Source: Citrobacter youngae
Lineage (GTDB): Bacteria; Pseudomonadota; Gammaproteobacteria; Enterobacterales; Enterobacteriaceae
Length of the DNA: 64,000 nucleotides
Direction of reading: 5' to 3'
Assembly (NCBI RefSeq): GCF_003818115.1
Contig: NZ_RPOI01000005.1
Location: forward strand, 186,001 to 250,000
Part shown: piece by piece, positions 1 to 12,457 of the stretch
How the letters are laid out: every line of letters begins with the position of its first letter
How positions within the stretch are numbered: position 1 is the first letter of the stretch
The notes under the pieces: model-generated
Database searches by the model: none
What the model was told of the DNA's origin: nothing
Seen by the model: the letters and a program-made list of their open reading frames with translations, nothing else
Translations under genes and position numbers: made by a program

Positions 1-1
1 T

Positions 2-616
2 TCACATCAGGCTGCGCTGCGTAATTGTGATGACCTGGTACAGGAATTTTTCGCGCGCATGTCGCCACTGGATGCCCGTATCGGACAATACTGGTTGCAG
101 CTACCTGCCACGTTCGGCCCGCGTGACCTCCCTGCCCTGTGGCAATTCCTCGATGCCCTCCCTAAAACGTTTACCTACGGTGTCGAGGTTCGTCATCCGG
201 ATTTCTTTGCGAAAGGTGAATCAGAGATCCGGCTCAATCGGGGTCTGCATGAACGCGGAATTAATCGGGTCATTTTAGACAGCCGTCCGGTCCATGCCGC
301 GATCCCACACACGGAAGCGATACGCGATGCTCAACGTAAGAAACCTAAGGTCCCGGTGCATGCGGTGGTGACGGCAACCCACCCGATGGTCCGTTTTATC
401 GGTAGCGATGATATGGCTCAGAACCGGGCATTTTTCGCCGCCTGGCTGGCAAAGTTGCCACTCTGGCAACAGACCAGCACGCCATACCTGTTTTTGCACA
501 CGCCGGATATCGCACAGGCTCCTGAGCTGGTAGACACGCTATGGGCAGATTTACGTAGTGCCCTGCCAGAGATCGGATCAGCACCGTCGATTCCACAGCA
601 ATCTTCTCTTTTCTGA
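2..616 (+). CDS. yecE: YecE, DUF72 family protein (5' end cut by window edge)
   Basis: The reading frame is open from the first bases of the window, so the N-terminus lies outside; about 204 C-terminal residues remain of a protein that is about 270 residues in E. coli. The sequence matches E. coli YecE nearly throughout, including the blocks YGVEVRHPDFF and VILDSRPVHA and the end PQQSSLF. DUF72 proteins are predicted TIM barrels of unknown biochemical function. yecN follows 52 bases downstream on the same strand, as in E. coli. Confidence 0.95.
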   Translation, partial: SHQAALRNCDDLVQEFFARMSPLDARIGQYWLQLPATFGPRDLPALWQFLDALPKTFTYGVEVRHPDFFAKGESEIRLNRGLHERGINRVILDSRPVHAAIPHTEAIRDAQRKKPKVPVHAVVTATHPMVRFIGSDDMAQNRAFFAAWLAKLPLWQQTSTPYLFLHTPDIAQAPELVDTLWADLRSALPEIGSAPSIPQQSSLF

Positions 617-668
617 AAATGCCACCTATCATAGTCAATGCCAGCAGCCATTTTAAAAGGGAGTTTGT

Positions 669-2813
<2,145 letters not shown>

Positions 2814-2837
2814 TGGATTGCCGGAGCACCGTTTCTC

Positions 2838-2952
2838 CAAAATAGTTCAAGTTGCAGCAAGGCGGCAACGCAGCAAATCCCCGGGAGCGTAGATAACTAC
2901 GTGGCCAGGGTGAGCTAGGCGGCCAACGCTGCTGCGGCTTGAAATATGAAGG
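2838..2952. repeat. Degenerate ERIC (IRU) element
   Basis: About 115 bases downstream of cmoB match the enterobacterial repetitive intergenic consensus in outline: AGTTGCAGCAAGGCGGCAA near the left end, a central imperfect palindrome (CCCCGGGAGC, CCAGGGTGAGC) and a right end with CCAACGC then GGCTTGAAATATGA. A better-preserved copy is at 59839-59948. The central arms are diverged from the consensus, so this is an old copy. Confidence 0.8.
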
Positions 2953-2954
2953 AG

Positions 2955-2987
2955 AAAAAAAGGCCCCTGTTGAATTGGCAGGGGCCT
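2955..2987 (-). terminator. Rho-independent terminator of yecM-cutC
   Basis: Read on the minus strand, AGGCCCCTG and CAGGGGCCT form a GC-rich stem with a short loop, followed by a run of seven T. It lies about 47 bases past the cutC stop codon. Confidence 0.88.
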
Positions 2988-3033
2988 GGTACGAGCAAGC
3001 ATCATATTGGGCGACATGATGCAACGGTAAAAA

Positions 3034-3780
3034 TCAGCTGGCCTGGTGGTGCGCAATGATTGCCTTCATTTCAGCAACCGCCGCCCCGTCAACCGCATAG
3101 CGGGAATATTCATCCGCCTGCGTATCCGAAGACATCGACAACCCCGAATTGCGATACCGCATGGGTGAAGCCAGCCATACTCCGGCAGAACTGTGGACTT
3201 CCTGCACTCCAGCGTTGAGGAACAGGGATAAATTCGCGGCGCGAACCCCCGCTCCGGCCATAATGATTGGAGCATCCACCTGCTCAATAAGTTCCATTAT
3301 TTTTGTTAAACCTTGCGCTGCATCTGATTTTTGCCCGGAAGTTAGTACTCTGGCGACGCCTAAATCGGACAATTTATTCAGCGCATTTAATGGGTTGGCG
3401 CACATATCGAAGGCCCGATGAAACGTGACATTTAGCGGGCCCGCAGCAACCATTATTTTTTCCATACGTGGCATATCGACATTCCCGTCCACATCGAGAA
3501 TGCCGGTCACCAGCCCTGAAAAACCTAAATCTCTGACCATCGCGATATCATCAAGCATCGCGGCAAATTCACCGTCGGTGTAACAAAAATCGCCCCCACG
3601 CGGACGGATAATGGGATTAACGGGAATAGAGACATGCTGGCGTACAGAGCGCAACACCCCCAGCGACGGCGTTAAGCCTCCTTCTTTGGGCGCCGAGCAC
3701 AGTTCAATACGATCCGCGCCGTTTTGCTGCGCCGTGCGCGCGCACTCCATGCTGTAACAGCAGATTTCCAGCAATGTCAT
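3034..3780 (-). CDS. cutC: CutC family protein
   Basis: 248 residues, the full E. coli length and colinear with it. CutC is a TIM-barrel cytoplasmic protein, named for a proposed role in copper homeostasis that has since been questioned; treat the copper function as uncertain. Conserved blocks seen are GADRIELCS near residue 21 and [11 protein letters not shown] in the middle. It follows yecM with a two-base gap, so the two are cotranscribed, ending at the hairpin near 2970. Confidence 0.95.
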   Translation of the reverse strand: MTLLEICCYSMECARTAQQNGADRIELCSAPKEGGLTPSLGVLRSVRQHVSIPVNPIIRPRGGDFCYTDGEFAAMLDDIAMVRDLGFSGLVTGILDVDGNVDMPRMEKIMVAAGPLNVTFHRAFDMCANPLNALNKLSDLGVARVLTSGQKSDAAQGLTKIMELIEQVDAPIIMAGAGVRAANLSLFLNAGVQEVHSSAGVWLASPMRYRNSGLSMSSDTQADEYSRYAVDGAAVAEMKAIIAHHQAS

Positions 3781-3782
3781 AT

Positions 3783-4349
3783 TTACTCCTGTTGCTCGCT
3801 TGCGACAATCGCTTCAATTGACCACGGATGAAATTTGAGGGTGACGCTGCCATCACTGACCGCCAGTGTCGGATTCGGTAAACGCTCACGCTCTCCTTTT
3901 GGCGAGCTGGTTTTCACGAAAATCCCCGGCTGACTCAATCCTTCATCAGAAAGCAGCGCCAGCGCTCGCGCATTCAACGTCTCCACGTCACCCGGCAGAA
4001 CTATTTCAACATGCTCCCAGCCTTCATGCGGATAGCGTTTTTCGCCCGGCCATGGCAGCTCTACGATGGTAAATTGCCAGTGTTGCACACAAACGGGTTC
4101 ATCAAGCTTGAACAGGCAAATCGGTCGGCCATTAATGATATTTTCTGATAACAGTTCGCCACACTGTTCAAATCCCCGACGCCAGCGCTCTGCGGTGGTA
4201 TTTTGATGACAGCGCAGAGAAATGTGATCGGCTTCAAGCGATGAGACATCCAGCCCAAGGCGAGTGGAAAGATCCGTTAACGCCTGAATGAAATGCGGTA
4301 AATCTGCGGAAATATCATGCAGTTCTGCAACTGTTTGCCAGTTCGCCAT
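3783..4349 (-). CDS. yecM: YecM, VOC-fold family protein
   Basis: 188 residues matching E. coli YecM. The family adopts the vicinal oxygen chelate fold seen in metal-dependent dioxygenases and isomerases, but no reaction is known. His and Glu residues spaced as in the fold are visible ([18 protein letters not shown]). It is the first gene of a two-gene unit with cutC and is divergent from argS. Confidence 0.93.
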   Translation of the reverse strand: MANWQTVAELHDISADLPHFIQALTDLSTRLGLDVSSLEADHISLRCHQNTTAERWRRGFEQCGELLSENIINGRPICLFKLDEPVCVQHWQFTIVELPWPGEKRYPHEGWEHVEIVLPGDVETLNARALALLSDEGLSQPGIFVKTSSPKGERERLPNPTLAVSDGSVTLKFHPWSIEAIVASEQQE

Positions 4350-4587
4350 AATGAAAGCTCATATCCATGTTCAAAGCGGCTAATTTACCCTGTTGCGCAG
4401 CCCCAACCAACTGCTGATTTTCTTAAGCGCGATATGAATAATTATACGTAATAACAATGTTTATATTTCAGGCTGCTGGCGGTACTCGCAATGCTGACGG
4501 CAACGGGCATTTGCAGTATACTCCCGGCCTTAATTCTTAAACTGGTGCGGTCAATTTTAAGCCGCTTCATAAATGTAAGGTATTCCG

Positions 4588-6321
4588 GTGAATATTCAGG
4601 CTCTTCTCTCAGAAAAAGTCAGTCAGGCCATGATTGCTGCAGGCGCGCCTGCAGATTGCGAACCGCAGGTTCGTCAGTCAGCAAAAGTACAGTTCGGCGA
4701 CTATCAGGCTAACGGCATGATGGCTGTCGCGAAAAAACTGGGTATGGCGCCGCGACAACTGGCTGAGCAGGTGCTGACTCATCTGGATCTCAACGGGATC
4801 GCCAGCAAAGTTGAAATTGCGGGCCCGGGCTTTATTAACATTTTTCTCGATCCGGCATTTCTGGCGCAGCATGTTCAGCAGGCGCTGACCTCCGATCGTC
4901 TGGGCGTTACCCAACAGGCTAAACAAACCGTTGTGGTTGACTACTCCGCACCTAACGTCGCGAAAGAAATGCACGTGGGTCACCTGCGCTCCACCATCAT
5001 CGGCGACGCTGCGGTACGTACGCTGGAGTTCCTTGGTCACAATGTTATCCGCGCTAACCACGTCGGCGACTGGGGCACTCAGTTCGGTATGCTCATCGCA
5101 TGGCTGGAAAAACAGCAGCAGGAAAATGCCGGTGAGATGGCGCTGGCCGATCTGGAAGGTTTCTACCGTGATGCGAAAAAACATTACGACGAAGATGAAG
5201 CCTTCGCCGAGCGCGCCCGTAGCTATGTGGTGAAACTGCAAGGCGGCGACGAATATTTCCGCGAGATGTGGCGCAAACTGGTCGACATCACTATGTCGCA
5301 GAACCAGTTAACCTATGACCGTCTGAACGTGACTCTGACCCGTGACGACGTGATGGGCGAAAGCCTGTACAACCCGATGCTGCCGGGCATTGTGGCCGAT
5401 CTCAAAGCGAAAGGTCTGGCTGTTGAAAGCGAAGGCGCTACCGTCGTATTCCTTGATGAGTATAAGAACAAGGAAGGCGAACCGATGGGCGTTATCATTC
5501 AGAAGAAAGATGGCGGCTATCTCTACACCACGACCGATATCGCCTGTGCGAAGTATCGTTACGAAACGCTGCACGCCGACCGCGTCCTCTATTACATCGA
5601 CTCCCGTCAGCATCAGCATTTAATGCAGGCCTGGACCATCGTGCGTAAAGCCGGTTATGTGCCGGACTCCGTACCGCTGGAACACCATATGTTCGGCATG
5701 ATGCTGGGTAAAGACGGTAAGCCGTTCAAAACGCGTGCGGGCGGCACGGTAAAACTGGCCGATCTGCTGGATGAAGCGCTGGAGCGCGCACGTCGTCTGG
5801 TGGCCGAGAAGAACCCGGACATGCCTGCTGATGAGCTGGAAAAACTGGCGAATGCCGTTGGTATCGGCGCGGTGAAATATGCGGATCTGTCGAAAAACCG
5901 TACCACCGACTATATCTTCGACTGGGACAACATGCTGGCGTTCGAAGGCAATACCGCGCCGTACATGCAGTATGCTTATACCCGCGTACTGTCCGTATTC
6001 CGTAAAGCGGATATCGACGAAAGCGCGCTGGCAAATGCGCAGGTGATTATTAACGAAGATCGCGAAGCTCAGTTGGCCGCCCGCCTGCTGCAGTTTGAAG
6101 AAACGCTGACCGTTGTTGCACGTGAAGGTACACCGCACGTGATGTGCGCTTATCTGTACGACGTTGCCGGCCTGTTCTCTGGCTTCTACGAACACTGCCC
6201 GATCCTCAGTGCTGAAAACGAAGAAATTCGTAACAGCCGCCTGAAACTGGCACAGCTGACGGCGAAAACCCTGAAGCTGGGTCTGGATACGCTGGGTATC
6301 GAAACCGTAGAACGCATGTAA
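4588..6321 (+). CDS. argS: Arginyl-tRNA synthetase
   Basis: 577 residues, identical in length to E. coli ArgS. It charges tRNA-Arg with arginine and is essential. The class I signature appears as HVGHLRST (HIGH motif, about residues 131-138), in a rich match across the whole length. The start is GTG, as in E. coli, with TAAGG just upstream giving the expected N-terminus [12 protein letters not shown] terminator and a REP pair follow. Confidence 0.99.
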   Translation: MNIQALLSEKVSQAMIAAGAPADCEPQVRQSAKVQFGDYQANGMMAVAKKLGMAPRQLAEQVLTHLDLNGIASKVEIAGPGFINIFLDPAFLAQHVQQALTSDRLGVTQQAKQTVVVDYSAPNVAKEMHVGHLRSTIIGDAAVRTLEFLGHNVIRANHVGDWGTQFGMLIAWLEKQQQENAGEMALADLEGFYRDAKKHYDEDEAFAERARSYVVKLQGGDEYFREMWRKLVDITMSQNQLTYDRLNVTLTRDDVMGESLYNPMLPGIVADLKAKGLAVESEGATVVFLDEYKNKEGEPMGVIIQKKDGGYLYTTTDIACAKYRYETLHADRVLYYIDSRQHQHLMQAWTIVRKAGYVPDSVPLEHHMFGMMLGKDGKPFKTRAGGTVKLADLLDEALERARRLVAEKNPDMPADELEKLANAVGIGAVKYADLSKNRTTDYIFDWDNMLAFEGNTAPYMQYAYTRVLSVFRKADIDESALANAQVIINEDREAQLAARLLQFEETLTVVAREGTPHVMCAYLYDVAGLFSGFYEHCPILSAENEEIRNSRLKLAQLTAKTLKLGLDTLGIETVERM

Positions 6322-6338
6322 TCACCTCGAGTGATGTG

Positions 6339-6368
6339 AAAGCCTGCGCTATGTCGCGGGCTTTTTTA
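6339..6368 (+). terminator. Terminator downstream of argS
   Basis: AAAGCCTGCG pairs with CGCGGGCTTT around a short loop, with one G-T wobble, and is followed by a T-rich run. Confidence 0.8.
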
Positions 6369-6388
6369 TTTTCCCGAATGACCTCCCT

Positions 6389-6471
6389 CGTAGGCCTGAT
6401 AAGCGAAGCGCCATCAGGCGGTCAGGCGCACCTTGCCGGATGGCGGCGTAAACGCCTTATCCGGCCTACGA
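6389..6471. repeat. REP pair (BIME) after argS
   Basis: Two inverted REP units lie head to head. One carries CGTAGGCCTGATAAGCG and the other GCCGGATGGCGGCG...CCTTATCCGGCCTACG. These are the standard palindromic units of enteric intergenic regions. Confidence 0.9.
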
Positions 6472-6608
6472 GAAACGACTACGTTCGCTGTAATTTGTAA
6501 CAACTCACAAGGAATGACACATTTCCGTAGAGGGATGGAACATTTTTTGCCTGTCATCCCGTTTACGCCTCCGTATCATTAGGCGGCGAATTAATCGGGT
6601 ACGGGTCA

Positions 6609-8546
6609 ATGACATTCAGAGATTTTGAGGCGGAAGAAAAACTTTTCCAGCGGCGTGTAATGGTGGCCTTTGGCCTGGTCGTCATCTGTTTTGGCATCCT
6701 GATTTATAACCTCTACAACTTACAAATCCGTCAACACCAGTATTACACCACCCGATCGGATGCAAACGACATCAAAATGCTGCCCGTCGCCCCAACGCGC
6801 GGTATCATTTATGATCGCAACGGTATCCCGCTGGTACGAAATGTCACCTGGTACGACATTTCTGTTACGCCTTATAAAATCAGCGATATGGACGCCCTGC
6901 TGAAACAACTCACGCCGATTGTTGACCTCACGCCAGATGATATTGACCAGTTTCGCCATGAACTGAAGGCCAGTAGCCGCTATCGGCCGGTAGTACTTAA
7001 AAATGCGCTGACCGATGTAGAAATTGCCCGTTTTTCTGTGAACCAGTTCCATTTCAGCGGCGTGACCATCAATAGCTACGAAGATCGCCAGTATCCTTAT
7101 GGGGCGGCGCTGGCACATGTACTTGGCTACGTATCAAAAATCAACGATAGCGATCTGAAAGCACTGGATAAAAAAGGACTGGCAGAGAACTACGCCGCCG
7201 ATCACAACATCGGTAAACAGGGCATTGAGCACTACTACGAGAATGATCTGCACGGCAAAACGGGTTATCAGGAAGTGGAAGTTGATAATCACGGGCGTAT
7301 TGTACGTTTGATTAAAGACGTTCCCCCTGTAGCCGGCAAAGATATCCATCTGACGCTGGATTTACACTTGCAGGAATACATTGAAAGCCTGCTGGTGGGC
7401 CAACGCGCCGCGGTGTTGGTGGAAGATCCCCATGATGGCTCCGTGCTGGCAATGGTCTCAAACCCCAGCTACGATCCGAACCCGTTTGTCAAAGGCATCA
7501 GCTACCAGGATTACAACACGCTGTTGCAGGATAAAGACCTGCCATTAATTAACCGCGTCACCCAGGGGTTATATCCTCCTGCCTCAACGGTAAAACCGTA
7601 CATGGCGATGTCAGCGTTACTGGACGGCGTGATCACGCCGCAGACCAGCTTCTTCGGCGCGCCCACCTGGACGCTCCCCGGCACCGAGCGACATTACCGG
7701 GACTGGAAGAAAACCGGCCACGGTATGCTGGATGTCACCAAAGCGATTGAAGAGTCTGCCGACACGTTCTTTTATCAGGTGGCGTATATGATGGGAATTG
7801 ACCGCATTAACAGCATGCTTAGCCAGTTTGGCTACGGCAAACCGACCGGCATCGATCTTGATGAAGAGTACAACGGCCTGCTGCCAAGCCGCGACTGGAA
7901 ACAACGGGTGCATAAAAAAGCCTGGTACCAGGGAGATACCATTTCGGTCGGCATCGGCCAGGGCTACTGGATTGCCACGCCAATTCAGATGGTAAAAGCG
8001 ATGGTCGCACTGATTAACAACGGGAAAGTTATTGCCCCTCACCTGCTACAGGATGAAGAAAGCGGCAAATCAATCACTCACTATCAGGCACCGGAGGCAC
8101 CCACACAAATTGCTTCTGCTTCATCACCCTATTGGGGACTGGTGCGTCAGGCGATGTTCGGCATGGCGAATGCACCAAACGGTACCGGATATAAATTTTT
8201 CCATACGGCACCTTATGGCATCGCAGCCAAAAGTGGGACATCACAGGTCTTTAGTCTGAAAGAAAACCAGACTTACAATGCGAAGATGATCCCCATACGA
8301 CTGCGTGACCATGTGTTCTATACCGCATTTGCGCCGTATAAGAATCCAAAAGTCGCCATCGCATTGATTCTGGAAAACGGCGGCAGCGACGGGGTTACCG
8401 CCGCGCCGGTCATGCGTCAAATCATGGACCATCTGTTTGCGCCGCAGGACAACAGCGGGCAACCCGATGCCGCAGAACAACCAGGCCCGGTCAGCACGGC
8501 GTCAGCGAACGACACGATTAATAGTACTTACGCAAGTATTCGGTAA
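6609..8546 (+). CDS. Second PBP2-type peptidoglycan transpeptidase (PBP2SAL-like)
   Basis: 645 residues, a class B penicillin-binding protein of the MrdA (PBP2) type. One N-terminal membrane anchor is at about residues 18-38, followed by the pedestal domain and a transpeptidase domain. Catalytic motifs are present: S-T-V-K with Ser326, S-A-D at 383-385 and K-S-G-T at 541-544. PBP2 crosslinks side-wall peptidoglycan with RodA. The normal mrdA-rodA locus lies elsewhere in enterics, so this is a paralogue. Salmonella carries a comparable gene after argS, described as PBP2SAL and linked to growth in acidic intracellular conditions; a similar conditional role here is inference. The last 29 bases overlap the end of the convergent hydrolase gene. 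Confidence 0.9.
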   Translation: MTFRDFEAEEKLFQRRVMVAFGLVVICFGILIYNLYNLQIRQHQYYTTRSDANDIKMLPVAPTRGIIYDRNGIPLVRNVTWYDISVTPYKISDMDALLKQLTPIVDLTPDDIDQFRHELKASSRYRPVVLKNALTDVEIARFSVNQFHFSGVTINSYEDRQYPYGAALAHVLGYVSKINDSDLKALDKKGLAENYAADHNIGKQGIEHYYENDLHGKTGYQEVEVDNHGRIVRLIKDVPPVAGKDIHLTLDLHLQEYIESLLVGQRAAVLVEDPHDGSVLAMVSNPSYDPNPFVKGISYQDYNTLLQDKDLPLINRVTQGLYPPASTVKPYMAMSALLDGVITPQTSFFGAPTWTLPGTERHYRDWKKTGHGMLDVTKAIEESADTFFYQVAYMMGIDRINSMLSQFGYGKPTGIDLDEEYNGLLPSRDWKQRVHKKAWYQGDTISVGIGQGYWIATPIQMVKAMVALINNGKVIAPHLLQDEESGKSITHYQAPEAPTQIASASSPYWGLVRQAMFGMANAPNGTGYKFFHTAPYGIAAKSGTSQVFSLKENQTYNAKMIPIRLRDHVFYTAFAPYKNPKVAIALILENGGSDGVTAAPVMRQIMDHLFAPQDNSGQPDAAEQPGPVSTASANDTINSTYASIR

Positions 8547-9657
8547 GGCACAGCATTGCCATTGCCTGCCCGTAAGGCATAGAGGTGAGTGGGATGTTGT
8601 GGTAGAAATCGAGATCGTGCCCCATGCCGGTGCCAAACGAGGTTTGTAGCAACTCCCCTTCAGGGGAAATGTGTTGCACAATACCTCTGATAGCTTTCTC
8701 CGCCACCCCCTCATATTCCTGCCCGACATAGCGTTTACGCACCGCTTTGAGAATACCGTAAGCGAATCCAGCCGTTGCGGAGGCTTCCAGATATGACTGA
8801 GCATCGTCCAGTAAGGTGTGCCACAACCCGCTCTCATCCTGACATTCCGCCAGAGCTGCAATTTGCGCATTGAGAACCTGCACCAGATAACGGTGAACGG
8901 CACTGTTTGCCGGCAAATCGATAAGCTCAAGGAAGTCCGGGATCACCATCGTAAGCCAACTATTACCACGCGCCCAACGGGCGTTTGCGAAGTTATGCCG
9001 TCCCACATAGCTCCAGCCGTGGAACCACAGCCCCGTTTTCTTATCCATCAGATTTTGTACATGCAGCAGAAACTGATACGTGGCCTCTTCGATATACGCT
9101 GGACGATTGAGCAACTTGCCAATTTTCGCCAGCGGCAGCACCGTCATCATCAGCGTGTCATCCCACATCTGTTGATGATTTTCTTCTGCCAGCGTGATGT
9201 GTTGCATACCGCCAAACTCGGTGCGGGGCATATCATGCATTGCCCACTCCGCCCAGCTGTCGAGCCACGGCAGGTACGCCGGATTACGCGTTTCTTCATA
9301 ACGATATGCCAGCGTTAAAAACGGGGCCATGGTGTTAACGTTTTTGGTTGTTGCGCCTTCCGCAAAGCGTTCGGTAAACCAGCTGTCGATGATATCGCGC
9401 ATCGTTGCATCGCCAGTTTGCTGATAATACTGATACATTCCGTATAGGCCAACGCCGTGCGTCCACTCCCATCCGGCCCAGCCTTTGGTATCAATAACAC
9501 GTCCGTCATCCAGCCGCAGCAAGAACTCGCCCGTTTCATCATGAATATTGACCAGGTTATGCGTCACCTTTTTAATGAGCGTTTTTAATTCATCCCTGGC
9601 AATAAAATGTTCTGGTTGACGCAACAATGGACTGTGTTTAACCGGGTAAACAATCAT
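8518..9657 (-). CDS. GH105-type unsaturated glucuronyl/galacturonyl hydrolase
   Basis: 379 residues from the ATG at 9657, which has GAGG eight bases upstream; a TTG ten codons earlier is possible. The sequence resembles the YteR/YesR family (GH105), which removes unsaturated uronic acid from pectin-derived disaccharides. The family aspartate sits in QQMWDDTLMM (about residues 162-171) and the aromatic block HGWSYVGRHNF follows. There is no signal peptide, so it acts in the cytoplasm on imported sugars. No transporter or lyase is adjacent. Its substrate here is unknown, and its linkage to a PBP2 paralogue matches the Salmonella arrangement. Confidence 0.85.
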   Translation of the reverse strand: MIVYPVKHSPLLRQPEHFIARDELKTLIKKVTHNLVNIHDETGEFLLRLDDGRVIDTKGWAGWEWTHGVGLYGMYQYYQQTGDATMRDIIDSWFTERFAEGATTKNVNTMAPFLTLAYRYEETRNPAYLPWLDSWAEWAMHDMPRTEFGGMQHITLAEENHQQMWDDTLMMTVLPLAKIGKLLNRPAYIEEATYQFLLHVQNLMDKKTGLWFHGWSYVGRHNFANARWARGNSWLTMVIPDFLELIDLPANSAVHRYLVQVLNAQIAALAECQDESGLWHTLLDDAQSYLEASATAGFAYGILKAVRKRYVGQEYEGVAEKAIRGIVQHISPEGELLQTSFGTGMGHDLDFYHNIPLTSMPYGQAMAMLCLTEYLRKYY

Positions 9658-9946
9658 TTCCTTAACCTCTGTCAGTGTCGAATTCAATGCTGCACCCTGT
9701 TCCAGTTTCGGCGCGGCAGGTTTATTACGATTCGGATAACCCTGTGTGTTGTTACCCTAAAGTGCTTCGTAAACATTGGGTATCATTACCGGGCCACAGT
9801 AAAAGCTAACCGCAGGGGAAACCTTTTTGTTTCTGCCAGGGGTTTTTGCGAAATGGCAATAGCACAAAGAGTCCGATAACACAGGTCACTGATTTTATAA
9901 AACAGCGTTTCTTTTTAATCGGGATGGTTGATCAGAACTGCGAGGT

Positions 9947-9970
9947 GGCCAGCAGTTTCGCCTGCTGGCC
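9947..9970 (-). terminator. Hairpin after flhE, possible terminator
   Basis: GGCCAGCAG and CTGCTGGCC form a perfect nine-base-pair stem around a six-base loop, 17 bases past the flhE stop. There is no T run on the minus strand, so it may act as an RNA 3' end stabiliser. The rest of 9658-9986, between the hydrolase start and flhE, shows no gene or other signal I recognise. Confidence 0.5.
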
Positions 9971-9986
9971 GACGTAAAGAAGGGAA

Positions 9987-10379
9987 TTAACGGTAGTTCA
10001 CAATCACCTGATTGCTCTGAACCTGCAAGGCAGGGAGCAGGCGACCGCCACCAGGCACTTCCCAGACGAAGTGCATTGGTTCAATTGCAGGGACATTATT
10101 AAAGCCATTGGTGGTACCGCTTTGTCCATCCAGTTCGACACAACGGGATTGAGAGCATAAGCGCACACGTAACCCCGCAGGCGTAGGACCATTTAATTCA
10201 TAGCGCCAGGCGACCAGCGTCATCAGACCGGAAACGGGCTGGCTGGGAACCAAAGGCGAAGATGAAGCCGACTCCCCACGATAATTTAAGGTAATCCCCA
10301 TACCACTTGCCTGCCATGTCCCTTCCCCGGCGGCCTGTGCCGCCAGTGGAAAAAGCAACAGCCAAAGAAATGTACGCAT
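9987..10379 (-). CDS. flhE: FlhE, flagellar export-associated periplasmic protein
   Basis: 130 residues with a Sec signal peptide (about 1-16, ending AAQA), matching enteric FlhE. It is periplasmic and in Salmonella has been connected with controlling proton leakage through the flagellar export apparatus. Its ATG shares one base with the flhA stop (TAATG), so it is the coupled last gene of flhBAE. Two cysteines of a likely disulfide are visible near LCSQSRCVEL. Confidence 0.93.
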   Translation of the reverse strand: MRTFLWLLLFPLAAQAAGEGTWQASGMGITLNYRGESASSSPLVPSQPVSGLMTLVAWRYELNGPTPAGLRVRLCSQSRCVELDGQSGTTNGFNNVPAIEPMHFVWEVPGGGRLLPALQVQSNQVIVNYR

Positions 10380-12457
10380 TATTTACCTCCAATGGTCGCG
10401 GTCATACGGATATGGCGGTTATCGGAAAGCTCCATATTCGACAACACCACCAACTGCGGAATACTGCGGCGTAAAAAACGCGCAAGGAGAGGTCGCAGCG
10501 CATGATTCACCAGCAATACTGGCGGCGCACCCAACATTTCCTGACGCGACAGTGCTTCCTGCGTCTGTGCCAGCAACCGGTCTGCCAGACCAGGTTCAAG
10601 GCCCCCACCGCCCTGTAACGCCTGCAACAACAGACGCTCAAGCGGTGTATCAAGTCCGATAACCTGAACTTCCTCGTTACCCGGGAACCACTGCTGAGTA
10701 ATCGCCCGTCCAAGCGCCACACGCACCACTGCGGTAAGTTCATGCGGATCATTCTGTAACGGGGCATGTTCCGCCAACGTTTCAAGAATGGTGCGCATAT
10801 CACGAATAGGGACTTTTTCATCCAACAGGTTCTGCAGCACTTTGTGCAGTGTGGTCAGTGTGACCACACCCGGCACCAGATCTTCTGTCAGTTTTGGCAT
10901 TTCTTGTGAAACTCGATCCAATAACTGTTGCGCCTCCTGGCGACCAAAAAGCTCTGCGGCAAACTGGCCAATCAGATGGTTCAGATGTGTGGCAACGACC
11001 GTACTGGCTTCGACAACGGTGAAGCCCTGAATTTGCGCCTGCTCTTTTAGCGCGCTTTCAATCCAGATAGCATCCAGACCAAAAGCAGGATCAACTGTTT
11101 TCTCCCCTGGCAGCGATCCGGCCGCGGTACCTGGGTTGATAGCCAGCCAGCGCCCAGGGTAAGCATCACCACTACCAATCTCGACCCCTTTCATCAGAAT
11201 ACGATAGCGGGCAGGTTGCAGATCCATATTGTCGCGAATGTGTACCACTGGCGGCAGGAACCCCATATCCTGGGCAAATTTCTTACGAATGCTGCGAATA
11301 CGCCCCAGCAATTCGCCGTCCTGTTGGAAGTCCACCATCGGAATCAGGCGATACCCAACCTCCATTCCCAGCGTGTCTTCCAACTGAACATCACTCCACG
11401 TAGCTTCCACCACCGAGTTGTTTTCCGGCATTTTCACCGGCTGAGCTTCTTCTGGCGCTTTTTGCTCGCGTCCGCGCATCCACCAGGCCAGCCCCAGCAA
11501 TGCCGCGGTAAACATCAGAAACACCAGGTTTGGCATTCCCGGTACCAGCCCCAGTAAACCGAGGACCGCCGCACTAAGCAGCATAACGCTTGGGTTGCTG
11601 AACAACTGGGTGACCATCTGCTCACCCACGTCCTGATCGGTACTCACGCGGGTTACGATAACCCCCGCCGCCGTTGAGATAACCAACGCAGGGATCTGGG
11701 CTACCAGCCCGTCACCGATGGTCAGCAGGGTATAGCTTTCTGCCGCACTGCCCATGCTCATACCGTGCTGCAACACCCCAACCAGCAAACCGCCCACCAC
11801 GTTGATGACCATGATCAGAATACCGGCGATGGCATCCCCACGAACAAATTTACTCGCACCGTCCATGGAGCCGTAAAAATCGGCTTCCTGTGTCACTTCA
11901 GAACGGCGTTTTTTTGCTTCATCTTCACCAATCAATCCCGCATTCAGATCGGCATCAATCGCCATCTGTTTACCCGGCATCCCATCCAGCACGAAGCGCG
12001 CACCCACTTCCGCGATACGTCCCGCACCTTTGGTGATAACCATAAAGTTAATGATGACGAGAATGACGAAGACCACGATACCGATGGCAAAGTTACCGCC
12101 GACCAGGAAGTGACCAAAGGCTTCCACCACCTTACCTGCCGCCGCGGCACCGGTATGTCCTTCCATCAAAATGATACGCGTTGACGCGACGTTCAGTGCC
12201 AGGCGCAACAAAGTGGTGAACAGCAGAATCGTTGGGAATGCGGCGAATTCAAGCGTGCGCTGAGTGAACATCGCCACCAACAGCACCATGATCGACAGCG
12301 CAATGTTAAAGGTGAACAGTAAATCGAGGATGAAGGCCGGAAGCGGCAACACCATCATCGACAGGATCAGCAGAATGAGGATCGGCCCGGCAAGAATTTG
12401 CCATTGCGTGGATTTCAGGTTGCCGGGCAGACGCAGCATCGCGACCAGATTAGCCAT
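10379..12457 (-). CDS. flhA: FlhA, flagellar type III export gate protein
   Basis: 692 residues, the standard length. About eight transmembrane segments fill the first 330 residues, then a large cytoplasmic domain that docks chaperone-substrate complexes. The cytoplasmic FHIPEP loop is conserved, including EADFYGSMDGASKFVRGD with the Asp important for proton-driven export. It overlaps flhB by eight bases and couples to flhE. Transcription is expected from a class 2 FlhDC promoter before flhB. Confidence 0.98.
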   Translation of the reverse strand: MANLVAMLRLPGNLKSTQWQILAGPILILLILSMMVLPLPAFILDLLFTFNIALSIMVLLVAMFTQRTLEFAAFPTILLFTTLLRLALNVASTRIILMEGHTGAAAAGKVVEAFGHFLVGGNFAIGIVVFVILVIINFMVITKGAGRIAEVGARFVLDGMPGKQMAIDADLNAGLIGEDEAKKRRSEVTQEADFYGSMDGASKFVRGDAIAGILIMVINVVGGLLVGVLQHGMSMGSAAESYTLLTIGDGLVAQIPALVISTAAGVIVTRVSTDQDVGEQMVTQLFSNPSVMLLSAAVLGLLGLVPGMPNLVFLMFTAALLGLAWWMRGREQKAPEEAQPVKMPENNSVVEATWSDVQLEDTLGMEVGYRLIPMVDFQQDGELLGRIRSIRKKFAQDMGFLPPVVHIRDNMDLQPARYRILMKGVEIGSGDAYPGRWLAINPGTAAGSLPGEKTVDPAFGLDAIWIESALKEQAQIQGFTVVEASTVVATHLNHLIGQFAAELFGRQEAQQLLDRVSQEMPKLTEDLVPGVVTLTTLHKVLQNLLDEKVPIRDMRTILETLAEHAPLQNDPHELTAVVRVALGRAITQQWFPGNEEVQVIGLDTPLERLLLQALQGGGGLEPGLADRLLAQTQEALSRQEMLGAPPVLLVNHALRPLLARFLRRSIPQLVVLSNMELSDNRHIRMTATIGGK

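Noticed and set aside
11765-12184. Histidine-rich open frame opposite flhA
   Set aside because: It is the complement of the conserved flhA membrane domain; the composition follows from codon complementarity.
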